This document shows positions 1 to 8,289 of a stretch of DNA of 64,000 nt, one piece after another. The DNA comes from Endozoicomonas sp965261315. Lineage in GTDB: Bacteria > Pseudomonadota > Gammaproteobacteria > Pseudomonadales > Endozoicomonadaceae. Made by a program: the position numbers and the translations under genes. Within the stretch, counting starts at the first letter, position 1, and each line of letters starts with the position of its first letter. A model generated the notes under the pieces. That model worked only from the letters and a program-made list of their open reading frames with translations, did no database searches and was not told the origin of the DNA. The DNA lies in contig CBDHDM010000048.1 in assembly GCA_965261315.1 (NCBI GenBank), forward strand, positions 1-64,000, read 5' to 3'.

Positions 1-2
1 AT

Positions 3-185
3 GAGTCGCCGGTAAAAGGTGACGGCTATGTTATGGTGACTTCGATAACCCATTTGAAGCTCGATCCAAAACATCCTTTTTATAAGGAACTCCGTGCCTA
101 TCAACTGGCAAGAATTGCAATGCTTGCCCGGAAGCATGGCGGAAGAACGATGCCCGGCAATGTCCTTTACGAACCTCAAGTCTGA
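3..185 (+). CDS. C-terminal end of an unrecognised protein (cut by the window start)
   Basis: Reading from base 3, an open frame of 60 codons runs into a TGA at 183-185. The peptide is rich in charged residues and looks like a real C-terminus, with a segment HPFYKELRAYQLARIAMLA that should form an amphipathic helix. I do not recognise the family. The other two forward frames are interrupted by stops in the same interval, which supports this frame. The 5' part lies outside the window. Confidence 0.5.
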   Translation, partial: ESPVKGDGYVMVTSITHLKLDPKHPFYKELRAYQLARIAMLARKHGGRTMPGNVLYEPQV

Positions 186-322
186 ACAATCATGATCTCC
201 CTATAAGAAGGATTTGGAGAGTTAATAATATTATCTTTAATTGTGATGGTTTCGGTACCATGGTTTCCAATTCCGGTTGCCAACTCGTAACCAAACAACG
301 AAACCTGAGGCTCTTGTGAAAA

Positions 323-1114
323 ATGAGTTGGAGTGATTGGCCAGAACGTACCCGAAGACCCTCTGCCCTGAAGCTCAATCAAGAGCAGGCGACCCCAATA
401 CTCAAGGCTCTGACCAACGCCATCCGCAAGTCAGTAGTTTTAATGGAGCTGCACCATTCCATACGATTTGCCCGGGGACGTTTCTATCTTGAAAGAATGT
501 TTAATTACGGTGTGAGCGACGAAGTCGAAGTCGTCGCACGAGTCACCCCGTTAAGCGACCCACCCGGCGTATTGTTGCTTGAATCCGGCGGTAGTAATCA
601 TTGGCATACCATCAAACAGGGGAAATCAGTGACGATCAGTAGAACCCTGACGCAACAGGGAGCTGAGATCTTATACGGGTTAGGCGCGCTGGACGCCAGA
701 CTGCGGGAAGACATGAAATCCCATGTTAAAAACGAAAGAGTCATCGACAGGGATAACAATGAATTTTGTTACCATGAAACGGGTGAGCCGTGTAGCGTAC
801 AGGAAACACTGTTTTACTACTTCGGTCTCCCCGTTGATGTCATTGCTGAACCTGCTGACTGGTATGCTTATCAACGCCATCCTGGCATTGTCGACGTGAG
901 CGATGATGGCCTGGCCATACTGGTTCGGTTTTGTGCCGAAACCATCAGTGGTTCGACATTTGGCGGTACCTGTCTTTATTTATTCAGAGAGGAACAGTGG
1001 CTCGTTTATAAAATCGGCTCTTCGTCGTTTCATATGAAGTTCCTGCTCCCAGCTTGCAGGGGTGTGATGACTATAATTATGCGGGTTCGTCATCCCACTT
1101 GCTTTCCGCACTGA
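323..1114 (+). CDS. hypothetical protein, 263 aa
   Basis: The frame opens with ATG at 323 and encodes a soluble protein with no signal peptide or membrane segment. A stretch around residues 45-60 (HHSIRFARGRFYLERMF) and one near residues 75-90 (TPLSDPPGVLLLESGG) look like conserved core segments, but I do not recognise the family. The last 30 or so residues (from about base 1,020) change in character to a positively charged tail, and the 3' end overlaps the convergent gene by 38 bp. The reading frame may therefore be shifted near the end and the native C-terminus lost. No function is proposed. Confidence 0.5.
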   Translation: MSWSDWPERTRRPSALKLNQEQATPILKALTNAIRKSVVLMELHHSIRFARGRFYLERMFNYGVSDEVEVVARVTPLSDPPGVLLLESGGSNHWHTIKQGKSVTISRTLTQQGAEILYGLGALDARLREDMKSHVKNERVIDRDNNEFCYHETGEPCSVQETLFYYFGLPVDVIAEPADWYAYQRHPGIVDVSDDGLAILVRFCAETISGSTFGGTCLYLFREEQWLVYKIGSSSFHMKFLLPACRGVMTIIMRVRHPTCFPH

Positions 1115-1634
1115 CTTTTCCTGGTTGATAATTGTGAATTGAGGTGTGGGAGGCTCTGTGCTCCTTGTGTAAAGCAGTGTTATTCTCAATTTTCTGCTTT
1201 ATCTGATCTTCAAAAAATGACTGTTTGTTTCTGAACGCCACTACATCTGGATCTGGAATTTCTGTGGGTTGTTCAGACTTGGAGGTTTCTTGCTCACTTC
1301 TTTCTGGAATTAATTTTAGGGAATGTGGTAAGTCGGTACCAGGAAATTGACCAGAGAATATCTTTTCAGCGCCTGTTAATTCTGCTCTTTTCTGACTAAC
1401 CGAAGCCCTGGTGTTAGAAGAAAGAGATGTTTTCAAAGACGCAAAAGCTCTGGACTGGTTGGAATCTGATGTGGCTTGGTAGTCAGGAAGCATTTTTCTG
1501 GTTTCTTCAGGTGCTTCTCCTCGCAATTTTTTGTTAAGAGCCTGTACTTCTACTTTGTCTTCCACCGTTTGCGAGTGGGCAGAAGATGCTGCTGAATGGT
1601 AAACAGGGGGTGCTGTTGGTGATGAGCTTTCCAT
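1077..1634 (-). CDS. hypothetical hydrophilic protein, 185 aa
   Basis: This minus-strand frame encodes a Ser/Glu/Lys/Gln-rich protein that looks mostly disordered. It has no signal peptide, no membrane segment and no recognisable domain. A coiled-coil-like stretch lies near residues 130-160, with repeated Lys, Glu and Gln. Proteins of this kind are common among effector-like genes of host-associated gammaproteobacteria, but nothing here proves secretion. It is convergent with the preceding gene and lies upstream of the hairpin at 1742-1769. Confidence 0.45.
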   Translation of the reverse strand: MESSSPTAPPVYHSAASSAHSQTVEDKVEVQALNKKLRGEAPEETRKMLPDYQATSDSNQSRAFASLKTSLSSNTRASVSQKRAELTGAEKIFSGQFPGTDLPHSLKLIPERSEQETSKSEQPTEIPDPDVVAFRNKQSFFEDQIKQKIENNTALHKEHRASHTSIHNYQPGKVSAESKWDDEPA

Positions 1635-1741
1635 GGAGCAACCTTTTTAAGCGATATTAAAGAAGTTTTCCATGCAAGAGACATCAGCCTGCCGGTTGGG
1701 TTCATGCGGTTATTAGAATAGTTTTTGCTAAATTGGTTTCA

Positions 1742-1769
1742 GGCTATTAACGACCGTTCGTTAATAGCC
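1742..1769. terminator. 12-bp stem hairpin downstream of pyrF
   Basis: GGCTATTAACGA, a short loop, then TCGTTAATAGCC forms a near-perfect 12-bp stem just after the pyrF stop codon. No clear T-run follows on either strand, so it may be a transcript-stabilising hairpin rather than an intrinsic terminator. Confidence 0.4.
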
Positions 1770-1780
1770 ATCAGCCGTTG

Positions 1781-2620
1781 TTATCGGTAGAGGTTTACCT
1801 GGTCTCTCAACTCAATAGCCGCCTGTCTTGCAGCTTCAGCAAAGTCATCTCCACTGCTGGCATAGATAATGCCTCGGGATGAGTTAACAATAATGCCTTT
1901 TCCTTCGCTATTAAGGCCATTCTTAACTGTTGCTTCAACATCACCGCCCTGAGCCCCAAGACCAGGCACCAGAAATGTCATATCTCCGGTAATTTCCCGG
2001 ATACGCTTTAATTCAGTTGGGTTTGTTGCGCCAACAACCAGCAGAATGTTGTTGTTTCCATTCCACTGCTCCTTGCACATTCTGGCGATAACTTCGTAGA
2101 GCATAGCGGTGTTGCCACTCTCTACTGAGGAGTCCTGCTGGACCAGCAGGTTCTGGATAGCTGCAGCGCCAGGGTTGGAGGTTCGGCAAAGAACAACAGT
2201 GCCTTTATCAGCATAACTTGAGAATGGCTCTATGGTATCAATGCCCATATAGGGGTTTACGGTTACCGCATCGGCCTGATAACGCTCAAATGCCTCAATG
2301 GCATATTGGCTGGCAGTACTGCCAATATCACCACGCTTCGAGTCGAGAATAACCGGGATATCAGGATATTGAGTACGAATGTAGTCAATTGTCATGGCCA
2401 GCTGATCTTCTGCATCACAGGCATGGTAATAGGCTGCCTGGGGCTTATAAGAGCAAACCAGATCGGCAGTGGCATCAATAATGGCTTTATTGAATTCAAA
2501 GATAGGCTTTTCCATCGCCTGAATAGACGCAGGAAAGCGCTCGGGTGAAGGATCAAGACCTGCGCACAGTAGAGAGTTGTTTTTCTCCATGGCAGCCTGA
2601 ACCCGATCAAGAAACCCCAT
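1781..2620 (-). CDS. pyrF: orotidine 5'-phosphate decarboxylase (PyrF, type 2)
   Basis: This enzyme converts OMP to UMP, the last step of de novo pyrimidine synthesis, in the cytoplasm. The catalytic signature LDSKRGDIGSTASQYA is present in the middle of the protein, with the Lys/Asp pair of the active site. AGLDPSPERFP near the N-terminus and VPGLGAQGGD plus VNSSRGIIYA in the C-terminal half are phosphate-binding elements of the type 2 subfamily. The frame is open further upstream to 2707, but I start at the ATG at 2618-2620 (MGFLDRVQAA) because a GAGG ribosome-binding site lies just before it and the resulting 279 aa matches the family length. It appears monocistronic. Confidence 0.93.
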   Translation of the reverse strand: MGFLDRVQAAMEKNNSLLCAGLDPSPERFPASIQAMEKPIFEFNKAIIDATADLVCSYKPQAAYYHACDAEDQLAMTIDYIRTQYPDIPVILDSKRGDIGSTASQYAIEAFERYQADAVTVNPYMGIDTIEPFSSYADKGTVVLCRTSNPGAAAIQNLLVQQDSSVESGNTAMLYEVIARMCKEQWNGNNNILLVVGATNPTELKRIREITGDMTFLVPGLGAQGGDVEATVKNGLNSEGKGIIVNSSRGIIYASSGDDFAEAARQAAIELRDQVNLYR

Positions 2621-2830
2621 TTTTAACCTCAGCGTTATATAAAAAGTGCTGAGCGGGGAGTCTAACAGTATCAGCCCGTTTGTACATGCCCTGGGTGACT
2701 TCTTCATTGCCTGATGTGAGCGATCAGCAAAAGAATGTTAATGAGACTCGCGTTGTTTTCAGCGCATGTAAGGCAATCCCGCAATAGCCCGATAATAGTC
2801 AGTATACTGGCTCAGTATTGAGGTAGCAGG

Positions 2831-3004
2831 ATGTTAACGATCAAAACCAATATTGATTATAAGAAAAGCTCTCTAGTTGGGGTTCTGGCGATATTTTTGC
2901 TGGCAGGGTGTGTGTCACAGGAAAGAGGGACAGTTATTTTAACTCAGACTGTCCATTTATCGCCCAATCAACACGATATCATTATCACAGAATGTCATTG
3001 TTAG
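2831..3004 (+). CDS. short lipoprotein, 57 aa (possibly the 5' part of a frameshifted gene)
   Basis: ATG at 2831, preceded by an AGGTAG-like site, opens a frame with a basic N-terminus, a hydrophobic stretch (LVGVLAIFLLAGC) and a lipobox LAGC with Cys27, followed by only 30 more residues to a TAG at 3002-3004. The lipobox predicts export, lipidation and envelope anchoring. The next frame begins inside this one, and its predicted protein reads like a continuation. The two may therefore be translationally coupled genes or one lipoprotein of about 175 aa split by a frameshift. Confidence 0.5.
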   Translation: MLTIKTNIDYKKSSLVGVLAIFLLAGCVSQERGTVILTQTVHLSPNQHDIIITECHC

Positions 3005-3360
3005 AGCTTTTACAACTAGGACTGAGGTATAGCTCTTATGAACGTCGTCTGGGAGCCGGCAAATGGGCTGTATGGGGCAGAAGCTATGAACGGTTTACCG
3101 ATCTTCAGGCTATTGCCTATGGGTATGGCAGGCCTTTGATTGAGCAGAAAAGAAAAACCCGGCTTTATCTTCAGGAGAACCCTGCCTCCCGGGATCAGGA
3201 ATATGAGCTCAGCGCCTATTTAACGGAAGAGGAAATCTCATCATTAAGTACAAACGCTGCTCTCTTTCAATCTCGTCTGGAGCAAGAGCTTACTATTTTG
3301 GAATGGCCAGTATTCAGGGCTATCGCCGGGGATTTCCCACAAAGACGAACAGCAGACTGA
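2992..3360 (+). CDS. hypothetical protein, 122 aa, overlapping the lipoprotein stop
   Basis: The first plausible ATG is at 2992, 13 bases inside the end of the lipoprotein frame. The product is soluble, with the core KWAVWGRSYERFTDLQAIAYGYG and an acidic C-terminal half. I do not recognise a family. The frame stays open upstream to 2908, but the upstream part shows no coding character, because the lipoprotein occupies it in another frame. Without a signal of its own, it makes most sense as the soluble domain of the lipoprotein, either by frameshift of one gene or as a coupled partner. Confidence 0.45.
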   Translation: MSLLELLQLGLRYSSYERRLGAGKWAVWGRSYERFTDLQAIAYGYGRPLIEQKRKTRLYLQENPASRDQEYELSAYLTEEEISSLSTNAALFQSRLEQELTILEWPVFRAIAGDFPQRRTAD

Positions 3361-3419
3361 TGGTATTTGCTCTGCCACTTTGAATGTAAGCTCCGAGAAC
3401 GACTTTTTCAAACACTTAT

Positions 3420-4628
3420 CTAAGCCAGATCGGCTTTTAATTTCATTACGTAGTCTTCATTTCTCAATAAGTTTAATGACAGTTCAAAGGAGTAACGCCG
3501 ATCCAATCCTGCACCGGCATGATCAAATTCATCCATTGAGATATTTTCTGGCACTATGGAACCATTGTTTTTCAAAAAACGGCCTTGCGCTTCCTGAACT
3601 TTTTTTAATGCTTCTTCCTTTTTTGCCGGTGAAAAAACGCGCTCATTATAAGGGGTGGCATTATAATCACCCACTAATGCCTTTTTTATATCCAGCGCGG
3701 TGCAATGCAGGGGCAGGCCAAAACCAATAAATTTTTCTTCACCTGACGTAGCATCTGAACACACGACATTCCACGCACCACTATCGCCAGAAAGATCTCT
3801 GTAGCCGTAGCAGGGATGATTAGTAAAGTTATAGCTCTGTCCTGCGATGAATTCTTGATCCTGTTTTATGTCATGAACCCTGAAAAACGCGGAAATAGGA
3901 TCAAACGGGTTATTTAATGTCGTGGTCAGTCGAAAACTCCCATTTGGAAAAAAAGAGTCAAACTTCTCTTTACCCCAAACATCTTGAGCAACCCGGTATG
4001 CGGCAAAATGGATCAACTGGCCACAACCCATAAAGCAGAGGCTTTTCTGCCATGCAGCCAGTATCTGACTGGGTTTGTATTCGGTGGAGTCTAGAATGTA
4101 GCAGGTGTGCCTTGTTTTCTTTCCATCATATGGTTTTTCTACAACTGCACGCTCCATCATTTTCTCTGTTGTTATTTGCTCGGTGGATGTGTTGTTAGCA
4201 GACAAAACAGTGGGAGGATAGCCATAAACAAAGCTGTCATTTTTGAATAAAAGTTCAAGTTTTTTAATATTTTTTGTTTGTTCAAGGAGATCGTAATACT
4301 CATTACCATAATAAAAACCCCTATTTAAAGAGTCGAGAGCCTCTGTTTCATTTTCTCCATTACTGATGTAATTATTAATGAAGGCAACTCTGTTGTTGTG
4401 ATCTCTACATATTTCTTCCATGTAGTGGATCAGCCGCTGGTTCAAGTCTTTCTGATTTTTTATGGGGTTTGATTCCGGCGTGGGTAATCTGGTTGCAGCC
4501 ATTGCTTCAGCATCTACTGCTCTTGCCCCCATAATTCCTGAAGGTAATGGCTCTTTAACGTTTGCCATGGCTGGCAATATTCCTGAACCTGATTTATTTA
4601 TGGTTGCTGATGCTACCGTCAAGTGCAT
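3420..4628 (-). CDS. putative Tgl-type transglutaminase-like protein, 402 aa
   Basis: The first 120 residues are polar and lack a signal peptide. Residues about 175-310 resemble the Bacillus spore-coat transglutaminase (Tgl) fold in the order of its elements. There is a helix ending in Cys (KPSQILAAWQKS then FMGCGQLIHFAAYR), then an FDSFFPNG segment, then a barrel part with AGQSYNFTNHP, SGAWNVVC and KFIGFGLP. In Tgl the corresponding places hold the catalytic Cys, the Glu of GENVV and the His of FGHGI. Here Cys is present, but Glu and His are replaced or shifted, so activity is uncertain. This resemblance is remote and is inference. The gene stands alone between convergent and codirectional neighbours. 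A later ATG at 4568 is an alternative start. Confidence 0.5.
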   Translation of the reverse strand: MHLTVASATINKSGSGILPAMANVKEPLPSGIMGARAVDAEAMAATRLPTPESNPIKNQKDLNQRLIHYMEEICRDHNNRVAFINNYISNGENETEALDSLNRGFYYGNEYYDLLEQTKNIKKLELLFKNDSFVYGYPPTVLSANNTSTEQITTEKMMERAVVEKPYDGKKTRHTCYILDSTEYKPSQILAAWQKSLCFMGCGQLIHFAAYRVAQDVWGKEKFDSFFPNGSFRLTTTLNNPFDPISAFFRVHDIKQDQEFIAGQSYNFTNHPCYGYRDLSGDSGAWNVVCSDATSGEEKFIGFGLPLHCTALDIKKALVGDYNATPYNERVFSPAKKEEALKKVQEAQGRFLKNNGSIVPENISMDEFDHAGAGLDRRYSFELSLNLLRNEDYVMKLKADLA

Positions 4629-4893
4629 TATGAAAAAACCTGTTATTTATTTTTAATGATTTAAAAATCCGTATAAAACAGCTCTATGGCATTAGTCTAT
4701 GTGCTGGACAAACTATTGAGCAATTTGCAAAAGTGACCTGATCATTTTTACTCAGTATGTAGGACATGAATATTGTAGTTGCATACAAATTATTGTTTTG
4801 AGATTCTGCCAGGGCATTTCCTGCTTTGGGCATAATCGGCTAAAAGCAGGAGATGGTAATTGATGGGGAGTGTCAGGTGGTTTTGAGCTGATT

Positions 4894-5493
4894 TCAGCCC
4901 ATTTTTACATGTTTAGGGTGCTCTCTGACCCGTTTAAGCCAGGCCATGATAAAGGGGAAGTCGGTCAGGCCGTAGCCGCCCTCGGGAGCAACATGGGTAT
5001 AACCGTATAAACAGATGTCCGCAATAGTCATCTGATCACCAACCAGCCAGTCGCTCTGTTCAAGATGGGCCTCTATTACCTGCAATGCTTTATAGCCACT
5101 GGCTTTTTTGGCTTGTAATGCTGCTTCGTGCTTTTTGGGTCTGCCCAGGTACTTGACGATAAAGCGTGCGGTCGCAATATAAGGTTCGTGACTGTATTGC
5201 TCGAAAAATTGCCACTGGAGAACTTTTGCCCTGAGGAAACGGTCTGAAGGAAGATAGTCTGTGCCTTCGGCCAGATAGTTCAGGATGGCATTGGATTCCC
5301 ACAGATAATTCCCATCGGGTAATTCCATCACCGGAATCTTGCCATTGGGGTTCATCGCCAGGAACTCATCGGTATGGGTGCCTCCACCCAGAATATTGAT
5401 GTGCTCCCACTCACAGTCAATATCAAGATGGCTCATCAGCAGCTTAATTTTGTAGCAGTTGCCGGACTGGGCATCTCCGTAAACTTTGTACAC
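4894..5493 (-). CDS. glutathione S-transferase family protein, 199 aa
   Basis: The protein has the two-domain cytosolic GST layout. The thioredoxin-like N-domain contains SGNCYK at residues 10-15 (probable glutathione-activating Ser), NPNGKIPVME at about 48-57 and ESNAILNYL at about 66-74. The helical C-domain contains the conserved SDWLVGDQMTIADICLYGY (N-capping box). It conjugates or reduces electrophiles with glutathione in the cytoplasm; the substrate cannot be told. Start is GTG at 5491-5493, preceded by a strong AGGAGGA site. It is monocistronic. Confidence 0.88.
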   Translation of the reverse strand: MYKVYGDAQSGNCYKIKLLMSHLDIDCEWEHINILGGGTHTDEFLAMNPNGKIPVMELPDGNYLWESNAILNYLAEGTDYLPSDRFLRAKVLQWQFFEQYSHEPYIATARFIVKYLGRPKKHEAALQAKKASGYKALQVIEAHLEQSDWLVGDQMTIADICLYGYTHVAPEGGYGLTDFPFIMAWLKRVREHPKHVKMG

Positions 5494-5716
5494 AGGCTTC
5501 CTCCTGTTTGTCAGGTTTCAAGCGGTCATTCGTACTCTTTATTTAAAGACGACGCAAGTACATTTTATGGCTGACCAGGATGACAAAAGAAGGGCGTCAG
5601 TTTTTTAATTGGGCTATAGGTAAACGACATAGTTTATGTTTTTTATATTAAATGAGCACTTATAAGCATTCATCGATAGAATGCGTCCTTTAGATAAAAG
5701 TCCAAGGTGTATGGTA

Positions 5717-5986
5717 ATGATTGATAGTGATGACTTGATGGGTGGTGAAGCGGTCATCGAGATAGTTGAGAATCAGTTGGTTGAAAATAATCCACCTAGA
5801 GTAAAGGAAACTTTGATGCGGCTAATGCTGGAAGGTGTTGAGAGGGAGGAAGCTATACAGTATATCGCGTGTGCCCTCTGTGTTGAGCTGGTGGATGTTG
5901 TCAACCATCAGGCGGCATTCAATGAACAGAGGTACAACACTAATCTGGATGCTTTGCCGGAAATGCCATGGGCTGAAGAGCTTTAA
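5717..5986 (+). CDS. small conserved protein, 89 aa
   Basis: The product is acidic and helical, with a core KETLMRLMLEGVEREEAIQYIA followed by a conserved-looking tail in which NEQRYNTNLDALPEMPW stands out. This resembles a small gammaproteobacterial family of unknown function in which a short helix-turn-helix-like unit precedes an RY..ALE.LP motif. I place the start at the ATG at 5717 because AAGGTG lies seven bases upstream. The frame is also open from an ATG at 5681. It may be cotranscribed with nothing else. Confidence 0.6.
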   Translation: MIDSDDLMGGEAVIEIVENQLVENNPPRVKETLMRLMLEGVEREEAIQYIACALCVELVDVVNHQAAFNEQRYNTNLDALPEMPWAEEL

Positions 5987-6157
5987 AAAAGCACTGCAAT
6001 TGCTAAACATCAGCTATTTTGTCTCTTCCAGATTGTCATTATTGAGCCGTACCGTTTAATCCAGCATAAAATACAGGGTTGTTGCCTGAGGGTTAGAGGC
6101 TACTTTGCAATATACGGCTCTTACTTTGTTTTTGTTGGAAAAGAACGGTGAGACAAA

Positions 6158-7048
6158 ATGCAGAATATCCTGCTGTTCGGTCTGTGCTCTTTTGTCTGGG
6201 GCTCGACCTGGTATGCCATTACCTTTCAGCTGGGTCATGTCGATCCACTATGGTCAATAAGCTACCGCTTTCTTCTGGCCGCGCTCATCTTAATGGCTGT
6301 CTGCTTCCTTCAGCGGGCACCTGTTCAATTTACTCCACGGCAACATCTCAGAATATTTGTTCAGGGTGTTTGCTTCTGTGGTATTTCTTACTGGCTGGTG
6401 TATCTGAGCGAGCTCTATATCAACAGCGCCCAGTCTGCCCTGGTTTGCACCAGTATGCTCTATCTCAACGTCATTATTGGGCGCTTCTGGTTGGGCAACC
6501 CGGTTCGTTTGCCGGTGGTGGTTGGTGGCCTGTTTGGTTCTCTGGGGATAGTCATGGTTTTTCTCCCGGAGCTGTCATCCAGTCTGACTACCGATTTAAT
6601 GAAAGGCATTTTAATGGCTTTTATTGGTTGTATCTTCTTTTCAATTGGCAGTTTAATTTGTGAAATTAATAAGCGAAGTGGGCTCCCATTATTACCTGTT
6701 GTCATGATGGCTATGATGTACAGCGCTCTCTTTACAGCAGTATTTGCGCTTTTACTGGGTAAATTACCTTCTTTTCAATGGAGCAAGCCTTATGTGTTTT
6801 CTTTGTTATACCTTGTCTTGTTTGGCTCAATACTCGCTACGACATCCTATGTAGCGTTGATTGGAAGAATTGGCGCTGACCGTACTGCTTATGTGGACGT
6901 TATTTATCCTATTATCGCGTTATTTTTTGCCACTAAGTTTGAAGGCTATCAATGGACAACGCTAAGCCTGGTCGGTGTTCTGGTTGTTCTTGTTGGGAAT
7001 TATATTGCACTTGGCGTAAATTCCAATAAAACGAAAATTGCCAAATAA
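6158..7048 (+). CDS. EamA/DMT-superfamily transporter, 296 aa
   Basis: Ten hydrophobic segments in two homologous halves give the drug/metabolite transporter (EamA) layout. The first opens with FGLCSFVWGSTWYAITFQLG, typical of the first helix, and the second half carries YVDVIYPIIALFFATKFEGY, the usual signature before helix 9. Such proteins export metabolites or amino acids across the inner membrane; the substrate is unknown. The start ATG follows GGTGAG at a good distance. It is monocistronic, and decayed genes follow it. Confidence 0.85.
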   Translation: MQNILLFGLCSFVWGSTWYAITFQLGHVDPLWSISYRFLLAALILMAVCFLQRAPVQFTPRQHLRIFVQGVCFCGISYWLVYLSELYINSAQSALVCTSMLYLNVIIGRFWLGNPVRLPVVVGGLFGSLGIVMVFLPELSSSLTTDLMKGILMAFIGCIFFSIGSLICEINKRSGLPLLPVVMMAMMYSALFTAVFALLLGKLPSFQWSKPYVFSLLYLVLFGSILATTSYVALIGRIGADRTAYVDVIYPIIALFFATKFEGYQWTTLSLVGVLVVLVGNYIALGVNSNKTKIAK

Positions 7049-7182
7049 ACTGCATTATTATGGTGAACAGATAGAACCTGTTGTCGGTTCGTGATAAGTG
7101 CGAAGGCTCCTAGTACCATTTACAGAGAAAGTCTTGAGGAATCAAGTCGGGGTCTGTGATTTTTACTGCAGAAAATGATGCC

Positions 7183-7407
7183 ACTAATCGTACTGCCATG
7201 GCTCATGGTTGACGATACCTGTCCCTGTCAGGTCAAAGGTGTGTTTTCCATCAGGCCGTACACTTCTCTGGCCAGATATTTCAAGTTGCCAGCTTTTGTC
7301 CCCTATACAGCCAGTCACGTCACTCCCGCCAATTGACAGAGTCAAATACCCTTTGCCAAATTGAAGCTTATTAAATTCGGTATCAAGGTTCTGGTTGTTT
7401 TTAAGGG
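7183..7407 (-). pseudogene. remnant of an unrecognised protein (C-terminal part)
   Basis: On the minus strand a frame of about 74 codons with coding character ends in TAG at 7183-7185. It includes LTLSIGGSDVTGCIGDKSW and HTFDLTGTGIVNHEPWQYD. It has no start codon or ribosome-binding site and stops abruptly where the deaminase fragment begins on the other strand. It is therefore read as a 5'-truncated remnant that explains most of the otherwise empty stretch 7049-7410. The family is not recognised. Confidence 0.35.
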
Positions 7408-7695
7408 AAAGTGTTAATAGAAGCGGGAAATACTTCGGTTACGGATGGTGATGTGACCCGGCATTCGGTTATTAATCTGATAGCCAGGGCGCATCAACAA
7501 TTCTCTTTTGATGGTCTGGATGAGCTGAAGCAATGTACTCTATTTACCAATTCTGAGCCTTGTGCGATGTGTTCTGGTGCTATTTACTGGTCGGGTATTT
7601 CAAGAGTTGTGTTTGGCTGTAGTGGAAAAGCCTTACAGCAGATTGCCGGACAGGCCATTGATGTTTGGAGTGGCCATATACCGGGAACGTTTTAA
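7399..7695 (+). pseudogene. truncated nucleoside/guanine deaminase-like protein
   Basis: The frame GKVLIEAGNTSVT leads into EPCAMCSGAIYWSGI, the PCxxC zinc motif of the CMP/dCMP-deaminase fold in its guanine-deaminase-like form. The upstream zinc/catalytic motif, normally HAE, reads HSV here, so the catalytic Glu is missing. The first 50 or so residues of a normal protein are absent and the C-terminus runs into the neighbouring dehydrogenase remnant at about 7665. The protein cannot be active, and the locus is a decayed fragment. Confidence 0.65.
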
Positions 7696-8042
7696 AGCCT
7701 TTCTCTGCATTGATATTTTCAAAGTCGATACGCTTGGCCATCTTGTAGCCTTCAGAGCTGACATTCACAACTCGGCTGCTGTTGTCTGACTGTTTGCCTG
7801 AGTCGATATAGTTTTGGCTCGCCTGGCGTACATCTTCAAGGGAAGTCAGATCTGCAGGAATAATATCAACATCATGATTACCCGTTTCTTCGGCAATACG
7901 TTGTTTCAGGGCTTCGCCTTTTGCTGGATTACGACAGATCAGAGTGGTGTGATAACCACGCTTTGCGACTTCAATAGCCGTTGGAATACCGATACCACTG
8001 GTAGCCCCGGTAATGATTGCATATTTTTTGTTAGTGGTAATA
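7665..8042 (-). pseudogene. short-chain dehydrogenase/reductase with internal deletion
   Basis: Read on the minus strand, KKYAIITGATSGIGIPTAIE is the classical SDR cofactor motif (TGxxxGIG), followed by CRNPAKGEAL and ADLTSLEDVR. The frame then jumps from IDSGKQ to SSRVVNVSSEGYK and reaches YGHSK, the catalytic YxxxK. The NNAG segment between them is missing, a deletion of roughly 40 codons, and everything after YGHSK is replaced by the deaminase fragment. No start codon precedes the cofactor motif. The native protein was probably a retinol-dehydrogenase-like SDR. Confidence 0.7.
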
Positions 8043-8128
8043 ATACTTACAAAGTGGTAAAAGTGTGCGGTAATGATTGCATATTTTTTGTTAGTGGTAA
8101 TAATACTTACAAAGTGGTAAAAGTGTGC
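8009..8128. repeat. 60-bp tandem duplication, two identical copies
   Basis: The segment from GGTAATGATTGC through AAGTGTGC (8009-8068) is repeated immediately and without change at 8069-8128. The unit covers the start region of the dehydrogenase remnant, so it duplicates the former promoter/translation-start segment of that gene. Exact identity points to a recent event. Only two copies exist, so it is not a CRISPR. Confidence 0.9.
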
Positions 8129-8289
8129 TCGTTGTCACATTTTTTGTACTCATTAACTTTATGCTGTTTTTATCCACTCAGGATGCAAAGCCTATTTTTG
8201 TCGTATAACGCATAATCTGCTGCATCCTGAGCAGCTTATTACAAATCGTCAAGATTTGATCGTTTTCCAGACTAACTAAAAGAATAACA

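Noticed and set aside
8009..8128. Possible CRISPR because of repeated units
   Set aside because: There are only two adjacent copies with no spacers. It is a tandem duplication.
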